Shown here: piece by piece, positions 16,492 through 25,497 of the stretch
Numbering within the stretch: position 1 is the stretch's first letter
How the letters are laid out: every line of letters begins with the position of its first letter
NCBI GenBank assembly: GCA_035762175.1
Contig: DASTPP010000400.1
Span: forward strand, 54,867-118,866
Source: DASTPP01 sp035762175
Lineage (GTDB): Bacteria > Myxococcota_A > Polyangia > Polyangiales > Polyangiaceae
Direction: 5' to 3'
Length of the DNA: 64,000 bases
Notes under the pieces: model-generated
What the model was told of the DNA's origin: nothing
The model's database searches: none
What the model saw: only the letters and a program-made list of their open reading frames with translations
Made by a program: the position numbers and the translations under genes

Positions 16492-16931
16492 GCCTTCGTC
16501 TGCGGGCCGCGCAGCCGCTGGTAAAACCACCACCGGTGGCCCCCGACGTCTTCGCACTCGTAGCCCCGGTCGCTCCAGTACTCGTCGCCGTAGTCGGTCG
16601 TGTGCAGCTCGGTCACGATCGTCGCCCCCGCCTCGCGCGCCCGCCGGCAGTGCGCCTCGGCGTCGTCGACGTACACCATCATGTTCTGCGTGTTCGCCCC
16701 GCCCACCTGCCGCGGCGCCCGCGCCCGCGGCAGCTTCTCTTTCGGCTCGCCCACCATGACGAGCCCCCCGCCGAACACCAACTCGGAGTGCTCGACCCGC
16801 CCCCCGTCGCCCTCGACCTTCAGCCGCACCTCGAAGCCGAACGCCCGGCAGAGCCAGTCGATCGCCTCGGCGGCGTTCTCGTAATAAAGCGCGCTCGAAA
16901 TGCGCGGCCAGCCCGGCGGCGTCTCTCGCAT
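16488..16931 (-). CDS. VOC family (glyoxalase/PhnB-like) protein
   Basis: 147 aa. Two beta-alpha-beta-beta-beta modules: ISSALYYENAAEAIDWLCRAFGFEV with EHSELVFGGGLVMVGEP, and MMVYVDDAEAHCRRAREAGATIVTEL with DYGDEYWSDRGYECEDVGGHRWWF. Residues placed as metal ligands in VOC enzymes (His/Glu) are present, but PhnB-like members are mostly non-catalytic or unknown. First gene of the three-gene operon with 4-bp overlaps. Confidence 0.8.
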   Translation of the reverse strand: MRETPPGWPRISSALYYENAAEAIDWLCRAFGFEVRLKVEGDGGRVEHSELVFGGGLVMVGEPKEKLPRARAPRQVGGANTQNMMVYVDDAEAHCRRAREAGATIVTELHTTDYGDEYWSDRGYECEDVGGHRWWFYQRLRGPQTKA

Positions 16932-16960
16932 GATCGTACCCTCTGTGCGGTAGGAGAAAT

Positions 16961-16996
16961 GTTAACTAGCGGGTTAATATTTAACATGTGCGTTAA
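16961..16996. promoter_or_regulatory. GTTAA-box operator upstream of the VOC-ArsR-SRPBCC operon
   Basis: GTTAA occurs at 16961, 16973 and 16992 and inverted (TTAAC) at 16981; GTTAATATTTAAC (16973-16985) is a dyad. It lies 30-65 bp upstream of the VOC start in very G/C-rich DNA, so the A/T content itself marks the promoter. Probable ArsR operator (inference). Confidence 0.5.
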
Positions 16997-17265
16997 TCAT
17001 CGTCAAGCCCCCACGACGGCCCTGCCCCCGGCACCCGAGCGCGTCGCGGTGCCCCGAAAGCTTCCGAAAAAACCTTCTCGCGATGGCCTCGGGCTCGGGC
17101 CCGTGCCTGAGCATGAAGTGAAGGGCGCGCGCCGCGGGCGGCGGGTGGTACGCCCCCTGCAGAGCGCCTGCCGTGCCCCGGCCGAGGCGCCGGGGAGCAG
17201 ACGCACAAGCCCAGGCTGGCTCGATGTCAACCGTAGGGCCCCAAGGACACCCGGAGGCAACGGCG

Positions 17266-17880
17266 ATGCGAACCTCTCTGCTCTCTCTGCTGACCGCCGC
17301 CGCGCTGGCGCTACCGCTCAACGGCTGTGATCGAGGCAGCGGCCGCCAGCAACAACAAGACAACTCGATGCACCCTGCCTCGCCCGACGCGGGCCCGAGG
17401 CCGGGGCAACCCGACCCCCAAGGCACCAACATCCCGGGCCCGGGCGCCGCGCCCGCCCCCGGCCACGATATGAACGCCGACCCCGGCGGCGGTCGCGATT
17501 CGCCCATGGGCCGCGACCCCAGCATGGGCTCGGGCATGAACCCCAGCCCCGGCGGTGCCACCGTCGGCGGCGACAGCAACCCGAGCACCAACGAGCGAGG
17601 CAAGGGCTATGGCTCAGGCAAGGGCTCGCCCGGTACGGGCGTGGGCACGGGCTCGGGCGTGAGCACCGACACCGGCACGGGCGTCGGCACGGGCTCGGGC
17701 ACGACCGGGTCGGGCGTCGACGCCGGGCGCACGGGCACGGGGGCCACCGACTCGGGCGCCGGTCAGGGCAAGACCGGCACCGGCACGACCGGGGGGCGAA
17801 GCCCTACCTCGTCGGGCTCGCGCGGCACGACCGGCTCGGGCGCCAACGAGACGCGGCCGGGCGGCGCCGGGCCTCGCTGA
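17266..17880 (+). CDS. Gly/Ser/Thr-rich low-complexity lipoprotein
   Basis: 204 aa from ATG 17266, with GGAGG at 17252-17256. Lipoprotein signal RTSLLSLLTAAALALPLNGC. The mature protein is low-complexity: Pro/Asp/Met-rich to residue ~110, then a long Gly-Thr-Ser stretch (TGVGTGSGVSTDTGTGVGTG type) to the end. No folded domain. Probably an extended surface or periplasmic spacer; function unknown. About 330 bp upstream (16932-17265) hold the VOC promoter and no recognised gene. Confidence 0.6.
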   Translation: MRTSLLSLLTAAALALPLNGCDRGSGRQQQQDNSMHPASPDAGPRPGQPDPQGTNIPGPGAAPAPGHDMNADPGGGRDSPMGRDPSMGSGMNPSPGGATVGGDSNPSTNERGKGYGSGKGSPGTGVGTGSGVSTDTGTGVGTGSGTTGSGVDAGRTGTGATDSGAGQGKTGTGTTGGRSPTSSGSRGTTGSGANETRPGGAGPR

Positions 17881-17933
17881 GGGGCGGGCGCACGCGCACG
17901 GAAGCTGCGGCGATCTTGCCACGCGCGGGCGGG

Positions 17934-18024
17934 GCGCCGCGGCCCTTCGCCCTCACTCGAAGCGAGGCGCCGCGGCCCTTCGCCCTCGCTCGAAGCGAAG
18001 CGCCGCGGCCCTTCGCCCTCACTC
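17934..18024. repeat. 33-bp tandem repeat spanning the DUF4397 gene stop
   Basis: GCGCCGCGGCCCTTCGCCCT starts copies at 17934, 17967 and 18000 (25 bp conserved, 8 bp varying). The rightmost copy contains the stop codon (18019-18021) of the minus-strand lipoprotein, so the array is a downstream extension of that gene's 3' end. Confidence 0.75.
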
Positions 18025-19017
18025 TTCGCCGACGAACAAGAAGTCGACCGGCACGCACTGCTCGGAGGGCCGGGGGTCGGGCGGCAGCATCGCGCGCACG
18101 TTGTTCAGGCACATGATGCCACGGGGGTCGAGCGGGAACTCGAGCAGGCTCTTGGCGGCGACGAAGAGCGAATAGCCGAGCCCGTTGACGAAAGGCACCT
18201 GCGAGCCAGGCTGGAAGCGCGCCCCCTCGAAGAAGAGCGCCTCGAGCGTGCGCTCGCCGGGGCCGAGGGGCGTCAGGCGCACGCCGCGGCGGGGCTCGAG
18301 CACGACGCCGCCCGGCTCGAAGCGCAGCGTGCTGGACGAGCCGGTGACGGCGTGCGAGAGCGAGACCTCGACCACCGCCGGCCCCTGCTCCGGGCGGCCG
18401 TCGTCATAGGCCACGAGCAGGGGCCGCTGCTCGGCGTCGCCCGTGACCGCGAACGTTCGGTAGTCGCCCGGCGCGAGCCCGGCGCCGAAGAGCGTGAGCT
18501 CGGGCGGGCCCTCGTCGTCGCAGCTCGTGGCCGCGGCGTCGACCGCCCTCATGTCGTACGCCACCGCGGGCAAGGCGATGTGATCGGTCACCTGCCCGAA
18601 CGCAAGCGGCTCGCCGCCCACGGCTTGCAACAGGGGGCCGACCCAGGGGCCGCCCGACGAGGGTCGGGCGCAGAGGTCGAAGGCGGCGGTGTCGGGAAAG
18701 GGGTCGTCGGTGAAGAAGTTGGCGAAACGGACGAAGCCCTCGGCCACCCCGCCGCCCCCGCCGCCCCCGCCGCCGGTGCCGCCGCTGCCGCCCGTCGCCG
18801 AGCCGCCCCCGCCCGCGAGCCCGCTGCCGCCGAGCCCCGCCGAGCCCCCGCTGGGGCCCCCCCCTACGCCCGCTTGCCCGCCCGCCCCTTCGCCCCCGGG
18901 GGCGCGCGACACGTCGTCGATGCCGAGCATGGACCCGCACCCGGCCGCGACGAGCGCCGCCGCGGCGACGGGCATGGGGGCGGACCGCCGGGGCCGCCCG
19001 AAAAGCGAAGTTCGCAT
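18019..19017 (-). CDS. DUF4397-like lipoprotein with Gly-rich linker
   Basis: 332 aa from ATG 19017; a GTG one codon earlier also fits, but AAGGGG lies at better distance for the ATG. Signal with AAALVAAGC (lipidated Cys), then a ~60-residue Gly/Ser linker, then beta-rich DUF4397-type sequence: FVRFANFFTDDPFPDTAAFDLC, VAYDMRAVDAAATSC, GDYRTFAVTGD and GYSLFVAAKSLL. The family occurs in secreted and surface proteins of unknown role. The start overlaps the stop of the kinase gene, so the two are co-transcribed. Its 3' end is tandemly repeated. Confidence 0.65.
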   Translation of the reverse strand: MRTSLFGRPRRSAPMPVAAAALVAAGCGSMLGIDDVSRAPGGEGAGGQAGVGGGPSGGSAGLGGSGLAGGGGSATGGSGGTGGGGGGGGGVAEGFVRFANFFTDDPFPDTAAFDLCARPSSGGPWVGPLLQAVGGEPLAFGQVTDHIALPAVAYDMRAVDAAATSCDDEGPPELTLFGAGLAPGDYRTFAVTGDAEQRPLLVAYDDGRPEQGPAVVEVSLSHAVTGSSSTLRFEPGGVVLEPRRGVRLTPLGPGERTLEALFFEGARFQPGSQVPFVNGLGYSLFVAAKSLLEFPLDPRGIMCLNNVRAMLPPDPRPSEQCVPVDFLFVGEE

Positions 19018-20303
19018 CACGACCCCTTATAGCCCACCCCGAGCGCGGCAGGGGAGGGAGGGCCGGCGAGCGGCAGCACGAACCGGAAGCGCGTGCCCTC
19101 GGCCGACGTCGATTCGACCTGGAGCGAGCCGCCGTGCGCGCGCGCGATGCAGCGCGCGAGGTAGAGGCCCAACCCGAGGCCGGTCGAGCCCGCGCCCGCG
19201 GCGAAGTGCTGAAAGAGCCGGGGCAGCAGGTCGGCGGGAACGCCCGGGCCCCGGTCGACGACGTCGATGAGGGCGCGCGGCTCGCCGCCGCCCTCGGCGG
19301 GGCCGACCTCGACCCGGACGGGGCGGCCGGGGGGGGAGTGCTTGACGGCGTTGCCGACGACGTTCTCGATCGCCTGGCGGAGCCGGTCGGCGTCGGCGAC
19401 GACGACCAGGTCTTCGGAGCCCTCGGCCGACACGTCGACGGACGGGGTCGCCAGGGTCGGCGCCGTCTCGCGCACGAGCGCGAGCAGGTTCAGCGGCGCG
19501 GGGTAGAGCACGAAGAGGCCCCGATCGAGGCGGTTGATGTCGAGCAAGTCGGACGTCATGCGCGTCAGGCGCGTGAGCGAGCGGAGCGCGGCGTCGGCGT
19601 GGAGCAGGTCTTCGTCGCGCCCGTCGCGGCCGGCGCTCGCCCGCAAGAGCTGCAGCCGCCCGTGCAGGGGGTTCAGGTGGTTGCGCACGTCGTGCGCGAG
19701 CACGGTGACGACCTCGTCGGCGGCGGCGCGCCGCCCCTTCTGCTCGTCGGCCCGGCGCAGCGCCTCGACGAGCTCGGCGCGGTGGGCGAGCGCGCCGACC
19801 CAGCGGGACACGGCCTCGACGAACCCGACGTCGGGCGCGTCGAAGTAGCGCGGCGTCGTCGACACCACGCTCAGCACGCCGCGCACCGCGCCGCCCACCT
19901 CGAGCGGCGCCGCGATCTGGCTGCGCACGCCGAGCGCCTCGACGACGCCGCGCAGCTCGCCGACGTCGTAGTCTTGGTCGCCCGTCGCGTACGTGCGCCG
20001 CGCCTGGAAGGCGTCGGCCACCTTGCCGCCGTTGGCCAGCGGCAGCCGATCGAGGCCGAGGGCCTTCTGCCGGCGGCCCAGCGGCGTGTCGCTCGTGCCG
20101 ACGGCCACGAGCGTCTGGGTGCTCTCTTCGAGCAAGAAGGCGTCGGTCTTGTCGCAGCGCAGCGTCTCGGCGAGCCGCTGGCACGCCTCGGTCAGGGCGG
20201 CGGCCAGATCGAGGGCGGGCAGCCCCAACAGGTGCTGGAGCATGGTCACGAGGCGGTGACCGTTTCTCGTGCCCAAGTCCTCCACAGGGGTCAGGGCTAG
20301 CAC
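19017..20303 (-). CDS. Soluble GAF-domain sensor histidine kinase
   Basis: 428 aa from GTG 20303 (another GTG at 20285 is possible). GAF-like domain ~30-180 (LAETLRCDKTDAFLLEE..., SQIAAPLEVGGAVRGVLSVVS). HisKA box LAHDVRNHLNPLHGRLQLL with phospho-His near residue 204. HATPase: N box VVGNAVKHSPPG, G1 VDRGPGVP, G2 GLGLGLYLARCIARAHGG. No membrane segment, so it senses a cytosolic signal or binds a ligand through GAF. No adjacent response regulator, as is common for myxobacterial orphan kinases. Translationally coupled to the downstream lipoprotein. Confidence 0.8.
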   Translation of the reverse strand: MLALTPVEDLGTRNGHRLVTMLQHLLGLPALDLAAALTEACQRLAETLRCDKTDAFLLEESTQTLVAVGTSDTPLGRRQKALGLDRLPLANGGKVADAFQARRTYATGDQDYDVGELRGVVEALGVRSQIAAPLEVGGAVRGVLSVVSTTPRYFDAPDVGFVEAVSRWVGALAHRAELVEALRRADEQKGRRAAADEVVTVLAHDVRNHLNPLHGRLQLLRASAGRDGRDEDLLHADAALRSLTRLTRMTSDLLDINRLDRGLFVLYPAPLNLLALVRETAPTLATPSVDVSAEGSEDLVVVADADRLRQAIENVVGNAVKHSPPGRPVRVEVGPAEGGGEPRALIDVVDRGPGVPADLLPRLFQHFAAGAGSTGLGLGLYLARCIARAHGGSLQVESTSAEGTRFRFVLPLAGPPSPAALGVGYKGS

Positions 20304-20640
20304 CAGTGGCCGAGCGCCGCACCCCCCTCGTACCCGGCCTCGCGAGGCTGCCCATCGCGTCCGCCGGGGCGGTGGCCGAGCGGCCCGGCGCGGGCACCGA
20401 CGGAAGGCGCGCGCCGCCGGGGGGCCGCCGCGGGGCTGGCGGGGCCCCGAGGCCGCCGCGCCGGCGCCTTCTTCCGGCCCGCCCGCCCGCGCCGCGGCTC
20501 TACCCCAGCCGCGCGCCCCCGCGCCGACTCTGGCCCGCGCCCCCTGTCGGCGGGCGACTCGGACCGCTCGCGGGCAGAGGGCTTTGCACGGGCCGCCCGC
20601 TCAACGCTCGCACGCGGGCGCGCCGGACGGGGCCGCCCGC
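20304..20640. other. Intergenic region, no gene recognised
   Basis: 337 bp of very high G/C between the GAF kinase start and the FIST gene end. Open frames on both strands give Arg/Pro/Ala low-complexity only. It should contain the kinase promoter; no clear -35/-10 is visible. Confidence 0.35.
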
Positions 20641-21810
20641 TCACTCGTCGCGGGCGCCGAAGGCGAGCACGGTGATGGTGCTGTTGATTTGAAAGCCGTT
20701 GTAGAGCTCGAACATCGCGTTCATGCCCGCGCTCGGCGGCGCCAGCGAGAGCGCCCGGTCGAGCCCGGCCTGCATGCCCTGCCGCCGCGCCACCCAGCTG
20801 CGGGCGTTGCAGCTGAAGAGCAGCGTCGCCTGCGGCGAGGGCACCCGCGAGGGCAGCTCGTCGCGCAAGAACGCGGCGAGCGCCTCGCCCATGTCGACGA
20901 GCTGCATCAATTCGAGCTCGGTGCCCTCGCGCAGCAGGTTGCAGAACAAGATCGAGTCGTCGGGCAGGGGCTTGATGGCCGCGTGCATGAAGTACTCGCG
21001 CCCGACGCGGACGGCGGTCGGCCGGTCGGAGAAGCCCCGCGGCAGGCCGAACGCGAGCTCGTCGACGCCGACGCCGAGCCGCTCGGCGTAGGCGCGCGCG
21101 GCGGGCTGGCCGTCGATCTCGAGGGCGAGCTTGCACGAGGGGTCGACCTTGGTGATGGTGAGCCGCTCGCCGAGGGGCCGGTAGGCGTGGTGGCGCAGCA
21201 CCGCCCAGGGGGCCCGGGTGCGGACCACCACGACGAGGGCCGCGTCGCCCAGCGTCTCGCCGCCGGCCTGCACGACGCCCGCCACCCCGGGGTCTCCGAG
21301 CGGCAGGTGCGAGCCCGCCCCGCCCCCGACGAGCGAGAGCGCGGGCGCCTCGGTCAGTATGCCGAGCAAGAGCTCTTCTTTCTTGAGGCGATAGCCGTCG
21401 TCGATGACCATCGCCACGTACGTGCGCGGGTCGACGTCGGACGGGCGCGCCCCGAGCTCGGCGAGGGCCTGGTTCACCGCCGCGATGCCGGCGCCCGAGG
21501 CGTCCGACGCGAGCCCACGGCCCAGGCCCACCCCCACCTCGAGGTCGCCCGAGAGCGCGGCGAGCACCACCCCGTTCTCGTGAAAGCCCGCGTTGTCGAT
21601 GGCCGTGTCGCTGCTGGCGGCCACCACCTTCGTGGCCCGCGGCAGCCGCTCGCGCACCGCCCGGTAGATCGCGCCCTGGTCGCGCCGGCTGCCGATGAAG
21701 AGCATCGCGAGCTCGGGCCGCGCCCCGCCCAGCGCCCCCACCAGCTCGTCGGCGGCCGCGGCCGCCTCACCCTCGGCCGTGCGGGCCGTCGTCAACGTGA
21801 CTTTTGCCAT
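20641..21810 (-). CDS. FIST sensory-domain protein (FIST_N + FIST_C)
   Basis: 389 aa from ATG 21810. FIST_N in the first half: ELAMLFIGSRRDQGAIYRAV, VVAASSDTAIDNAG, VGLGRGLASDASGAG. FIST_C in the second half: KLALEIDGQPAARAYAERLGV, YFMHAAIKPLPDDSILFCNL, LLFSCNARSWVARRQGMQAG and MFELYNGFQINSTITVLAFG. Established knowledge: FIST domains are predicted small-molecule (amino-acid-like) sensors, often beside signalling genes. Here it stands alone without an output domain, near but not joined to the GAF kinase. Confidence 0.82.
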   Translation of the reverse strand: MAKVTLTTARTAEGEAAAAADELVGALGGARPELAMLFIGSRRDQGAIYRAVRERLPRATKVVAASSDTAIDNAGFHENGVVLAALSGDLEVGVGLGRGLASDASGAGIAAVNQALAELGARPSDVDPRTYVAMVIDDGYRLKKEELLLGILTEAPALSLVGGGAGSHLPLGDPGVAGVVQAGGETLGDAALVVVVRTRAPWAVLRHHAYRPLGERLTITKVDPSCKLALEIDGQPAARAYAERLGVGVDELAFGLPRGFSDRPTAVRVGREYFMHAAIKPLPDDSILFCNLLREGTELELMQLVDMGEALAAFLRDELPSRVPSPQATLLFSCNARSWVARRQGMQAGLDRALSLAPPSAGMNAMFELYNGFQINSTITVLAFGARDE

Positions 21811-22015
21811 GGGGGGGCGCTCCGCCGAAACCCGGAGGGGTTCGGGCGGAGCGTAGAATGGTTCCGGCGCCGGCGAAAGGGCGCGCCCGCCCCCCGGCGC
21901 GCGCGCGAAGGCCCGGCCCCCGGCGGCCATTGCCGGGCCGGGGCCTTCGGGCTAGGTGCTGGGCGCCCGATTGACGGGGCCCGCCGCCCGCCGGCGGCCC
22001 CGACGGAGAACTGCC

Positions 22016-24190
22016 ATGCAAAGCCGCTGGTCCGACGACGATGCCCGCGCCTTCCGCGAGCGCTACGCCCCCTGGGGCGACGACCTCGCCCTGCGCGTGT
22101 ACACCTCGCGCCTGCTCGGCCGGAGCGCCGACCTGGTGATGCACGGCGGCGGCAACACCTCGGTCAAGACCGCCCGGCGCGACGTCTTCGGCGAGCCGGT
22201 CGAGGCGATCTGCGTCAAAGGCAGCGGCTGGGACCTCGACACGATCGAGCCGCCCGGCCTGCCCGCGCTGCGCCTCGGGCCGCTGCGGGCGCTGCGCCGG
22301 CTCGAGGCGCTCTCCGACGAAGAGATGGTCAACCAGCAGCGCACCAACCTCTTCGACGCCGCGTCGCCCAACCCCTCGGTCGAGACGCTCCTGCACGCGT
22401 TCTTGCCGCACAAGTTCGTCGACCACACGCACGCCGACGCCATCTTGGCGCTCACCAACCAGCCCGGCGGCGAGGCGCTCGCGCGCGAGGCGCTCGGCGA
22501 GCGCGTCGCCCTCGTGCCCTACGTGATGCCGGGCTTCCGCCTCGCCAAGCTCGCCGCCGAGATCTACGAGCGGGACCCGAAGGTCGAGGCCATGGTGCTG
22601 CTCAAGCACGGCTTCTTCACCTTCGCCGACGACGCGCGGGCGAGCTACGAGGCGCATGTCGCCTACGTCGACCGGGCCGAGCGCTTCCTCGCGGCCCGGG
22701 CCCGCGGGGGGGCGCGAACGGCCGGCTCGGCGGCGCCGGCCGCCCCGTCCCCCGGCGGCGAGCCCGCGCGGGCGCCGGCCGCCCCCGCCGGCGAGGGCGC
22801 CGTCGCGCGGGCCCGGGCGCTCGCCGCCGAGATCGCGCCCGTCTTGCGCGGGCTGCTCGCGGGCCGCACGGGCGACCCCGACCGGCCCTTCCGGCGGGTC
22901 ATCCTCGAGCACCGGGCGTCGCCCGAGATCTTGGGCCTGCTCGCCGAGCCGCCCTGCGAGCGGCTGGCCGGCCTGGGCCCGATCACGCCCGACCACGTCA
23001 TTCGCACCAAGGCGACGTACCTGTTCGTGCCCGACCACGGGGCGGGCGACGAGGGCCGCCTGCGCCAGCAGCTCGGGGGGCTCATCAACGCCTTCCGCGA
23101 GCGCTACGACGCCTACTTCGCGGCCCAGACCGCGGCCAAGGGCGTCACGCGCCAGAAGCTCGACCCCGACCCGCGCGTCGTCTTGGTGCCGGGCGTCGGC
23201 CTCTTCGCGGCCGGCAAGAGCCGCAAGGACGCTGCCATCGCGGCCGACATCGCCGAGCACACGCTGCGGGTCAAGTCGCTCGCCGAGTCGCTCGGCGGCT
23301 ACGAGCCGCTCGCCGACGGCGACCTCTTCGACATGGAGTACTGGAGCCTCGAGCAGGCCAAGCTCGGCAAGGAGGCCGAGAAGCCCCTCTCGCGCCGGGT
23401 CGCGCTGGTGACGGGGGCGGCGGGCGCCATCGGCGTCGGCGTCTGCCTCGAGCTCGCGAAGGCGGGCGCGCACGTCGTGCTCACCGACGTCGACGAGGCG
23501 GGGCTCGAGCGGGCCCGGGCGCTGGTCGCGAAGGCGGCCGGCGCGAGCGCGTGCGCCGCGACGCGCGTCGACGTGACCGACGAGGCGTCGGTGCGGGCGG
23601 GCTTCGCCTTCGCCTGCCGCACCTTCGGCGGCGTCGACGTCGTCGTGCCCAACGCCGGCATCGCCCACGTCAGCCCCCTCGCCGCGACCGAGACGCGCGC
23701 CTTCACCCGCGTCGTCGACGTCAACCTGATCGGCTACTTTCTCACCCTGCGCGAGGCGGCGCGCGTGCTCTCGGCGCAGGGCACCGGCGGCGACGTCGTC
23801 GTCAACGCCTCGAAGAACGTCTTCGGCCCCGGCGCCGACTTCGGCGCCTACAGCGCCTCGAAGGCCGCCGGCCACCAGCTCGGCAAGGTGGCCGCGATCG
23901 AGCTCGCGCCCCACGGCATCCGGGTCAACATGATCAACGCCGACGCCGTCTTCGCCGAGGGCGAGACCCCCTCGGGGCTCTGGCGCGAGATCGGGGCCGA
24001 CCGCGCGCGCTCGAAGGGCATCGCCCCCGAAGCCCTCGAAGAGCACTACCGCGAGCGAAACCTCTTGCGGGCCAAGGTCACCGGCGCCCACGTCGGCCGC
24101 GCCGTCGTCTTCTTCGCCTCGGGCCTGACGCCCACCACGGGCGCGACGCTGCCGGTCGACGGCGGGGTCGCCGCCGCCTTCCCGCGCTGA
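22016..24190 (+). CDS. Bifunctional class II aldolase / short-chain dehydrogenase
   Basis: 724 aa; GGAGAA precedes ATG 22016. N-terminal aldolase/adducin domain (~1-230) with VMHGGGNTSVK, zinc-type LPHKFVDHTHADAIL and LLKHGFFTFADD. A Pro/Ala/Gly linker (~228-262) is longer than in most relatives. C-terminal Rossmann SDR from ~460: VALVTGAAGAIG, VVPNAGIA, catalytic YSASK near residue 611 and a closing GATLPVDGG. This fusion is the RhaD/YuxG-like type proposed to act on rhamnulose-1-phosphate and lactaldehyde or similar sugars; no rhamnose genes are nearby, so the substrate is open. Confidence 0.85.
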   Translation: MQSRWSDDDARAFRERYAPWGDDLALRVYTSRLLGRSADLVMHGGGNTSVKTARRDVFGEPVEAICVKGSGWDLDTIEPPGLPALRLGPLRALRRLEALSDEEMVNQQRTNLFDAASPNPSVETLLHAFLPHKFVDHTHADAILALTNQPGGEALAREALGERVALVPYVMPGFRLAKLAAEIYERDPKVEAMVLLKHGFFTFADDARASYEAHVAYVDRAERFLAARARGGARTAGSAAPAAPSPGGEPARAPAAPAGEGAVARARALAAEIAPVLRGLLAGRTGDPDRPFRRVILEHRASPEILGLLAEPPCERLAGLGPITPDHVIRTKATYLFVPDHGAGDEGRLRQQLGGLINAFRERYDAYFAAQTAAKGVTRQKLDPDPRVVLVPGVGLFAAGKSRKDAAIAADIAEHTLRVKSLAESLGGYEPLADGDLFDMEYWSLEQAKLGKEAEKPLSRRVALVTGAAGAIGVGVCLELAKAGAHVVLTDVDEAGLERARALVAKAAGASACAATRVDVTDEASVRAGFAFACRTFGGVDVVVPNAGIAHVSPLAATETRAFTRVVDVNLIGYFLTLREAARVLSAQGTGGDVVVNASKNVFGPGADFGAYSASKAAGHQLGKVAAIELAPHGIRVNMINADAVFAEGETPSGLWREIGADRARSKGIAPEALEEHYRERNLLRAKVTGAHVGRAVVFFASGLTPTTGATLPVDGGVAAAFPR

Positions 24191-25352
24191 ACCCCGCCCG
24201 CCCTTGACGAGGCCGGCGAGCCGCGCCGCTTGCGGGCCCGATCGAGCGCGGTCGGTCTAAGCGCGCGACGGCCACCGACTCGGCGAACCGGACGGCCTCG
24301 TCGCGGTCGGCCGCCGACCCGGCCTGCAGCGAGGCCACGGCGTGGTCGCGGCCCGCCAGGTCGGCCGACACCGCCCACGCCCCGAAGACGGCGGGCGGCC
24401 CCGGCTCGCGCGTCAGCCGCCAGTTGATCGGCAGGCCGAGCAGCCGCCCCTTCTGCTGCCCCTCTTCGGCGCCCGGCGACGCCCAGTCGCCCGGGTGCGA
24501 GTCGAGCGCGAGCTGCAGCACCGTGAACCCCTGCGGGAAGACGCCGCGCTTGCGAAAGTGTAGCCGCGCGAAGTCGTGAATGCCCTGCGCCTCGGCGAGC
24601 ACCCAGTCGGGCGGCAGGCGATACCGAAAGGTCGCGTACGAGACCTTGGTCTCGACCTCGGCCGCCGAGCCGTACGCCATCGCCTTCGGCCCGAGGCCCA
24701 CGGTGTTCAAGACCTTCTGCGCGAAGAGGCGGCAGCCCTTCAGGTCGGCGAGCACGCCCCTCGAGGCGAAGACGGCGACGTCGAGCACGTCGCGGTTCTG
24801 GTCGAGGAACCACCCGTGCGCGAGCGCCACCACGTCGCCCTCGGCGGCCTTGGGCTCGCGCAAGACGCCCGCCACGATCGTCACCTTCGCGTCCTTGCCC
24901 GGCACCGCGAGCGGCTCGTAGCCGCCGCCGAAGGTCGCCGCCTTCGCCGCCCGCCGCTCGAACTCGGCGTCGCCCCGCAGGTACGCCTCGCGCGCCCCGA
25001 CGAAGATCGTGGCGCCCTCGCGCTTGACCTCGATCTTGCCCGACTCGACCCCCCCGGCCGCGGCCCCGCCCGGGAGAAACCGCACGCGCAGCCGATCGTT
25101 CAGCAGCGGCTTCTCGGCGCCCTCGAGCTCGCCGCTGCGAAAGGGCCCGCACGAGGCCTCGCCCGCGAGCTCGGCCGCCGCGACGGCGCGCGCGGGCGGC
25201 GGGAGCTCTTCGGCCGCCTCGGGCGGCTTGGCGGCCGGGCCGCCGGTCGCGAGCGGAGGCGTGGCGCTCGCGGGGGCGCCCCGATCGCCACACGCGGCCG
25301 CGACGAGACAGGCGCCCGCGACGAGAAAGCTCTTTCCGGTCATGGCGCGCAT
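24078..25352 (-). CDS. Hypothetical lipoprotein, frame runs past its likely stop
   Basis: 424 aa as read, from ATG 25352 or 25343 (MTGKSFLVAGACLVAAACGD, lipobox Cys). After a Pro/Ala linker the body is a folded domain with LRVRFLPGG, GYEPLAVPGKDAKVTIVAGV, GWFLDQNRDVLDVAVF, DLKGCRLFAQKVLNTV and TVLQLALDSHPGDWA. I do not recognise the family. Coding quality ends near 24260, where a TAG lies one base out of frame (24257-24259); beyond it the frame is antisense to the aldolase/SDR gene for 113 bp. A natural end at 24257 with a one-base indel is likely. Confidence 0.6.
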   Translation of the reverse strand: MRAMTGKSFLVAGACLVAAACGDRGAPASATPPLATGGPAAKPPEAAEELPPPARAVAAAELAGEASCGPFRSGELEGAEKPLLNDRLRVRFLPGGAAAGGVESGKIEVKREGATIFVGAREAYLRGDAEFERRAAKAATFGGGYEPLAVPGKDAKVTIVAGVLREPKAAEGDVVALAHGWFLDQNRDVLDVAVFASRGVLADLKGCRLFAQKVLNTVGLGPKAMAYGSAAEVETKVSYATFRYRLPPDWVLAEAQGIHDFARLHFRKRGVFPQGFTVLQLALDSHPGDWASPGAEEGQQKGRLLGLPINWRLTREPGPPAVFGAWAVSADLAGRDHAVASLQAGSAADRDEAVRFAESVAVARLDRPRSIGPASGAARRPRQGRAGFSAGRRRRPRRRPAASRPWWASGPRRRRRRRGRRGRR

Positions 25353-25497
25353 GAATTCACGGCCGGCGCCCGCTGTCTACCGACCTCACGGGTGCGAGCC
25401 GGCAGGGGGGGGCGCAGGGGGCTGGCAGCGTGTGCTACGGACAACATGTGCTTGATCGCATCGCCGACATCGTCCGGGGCGCCCGCGAACACGAACG

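Noticed and set aside
16974..17603. 209-codon minus-strand frame over the Gly/Ser lipoprotein
   Set aside because: Mirror of the repetitive lipoprotein sequence; no start context or family.
20269..24207. 1312-codon open frame on the + strand
   Set aside because: Arg/Ala/Pro low-complexity shadow of the FIST and aldolase/SDR genes; no recognisable domains, caused by high G/C.
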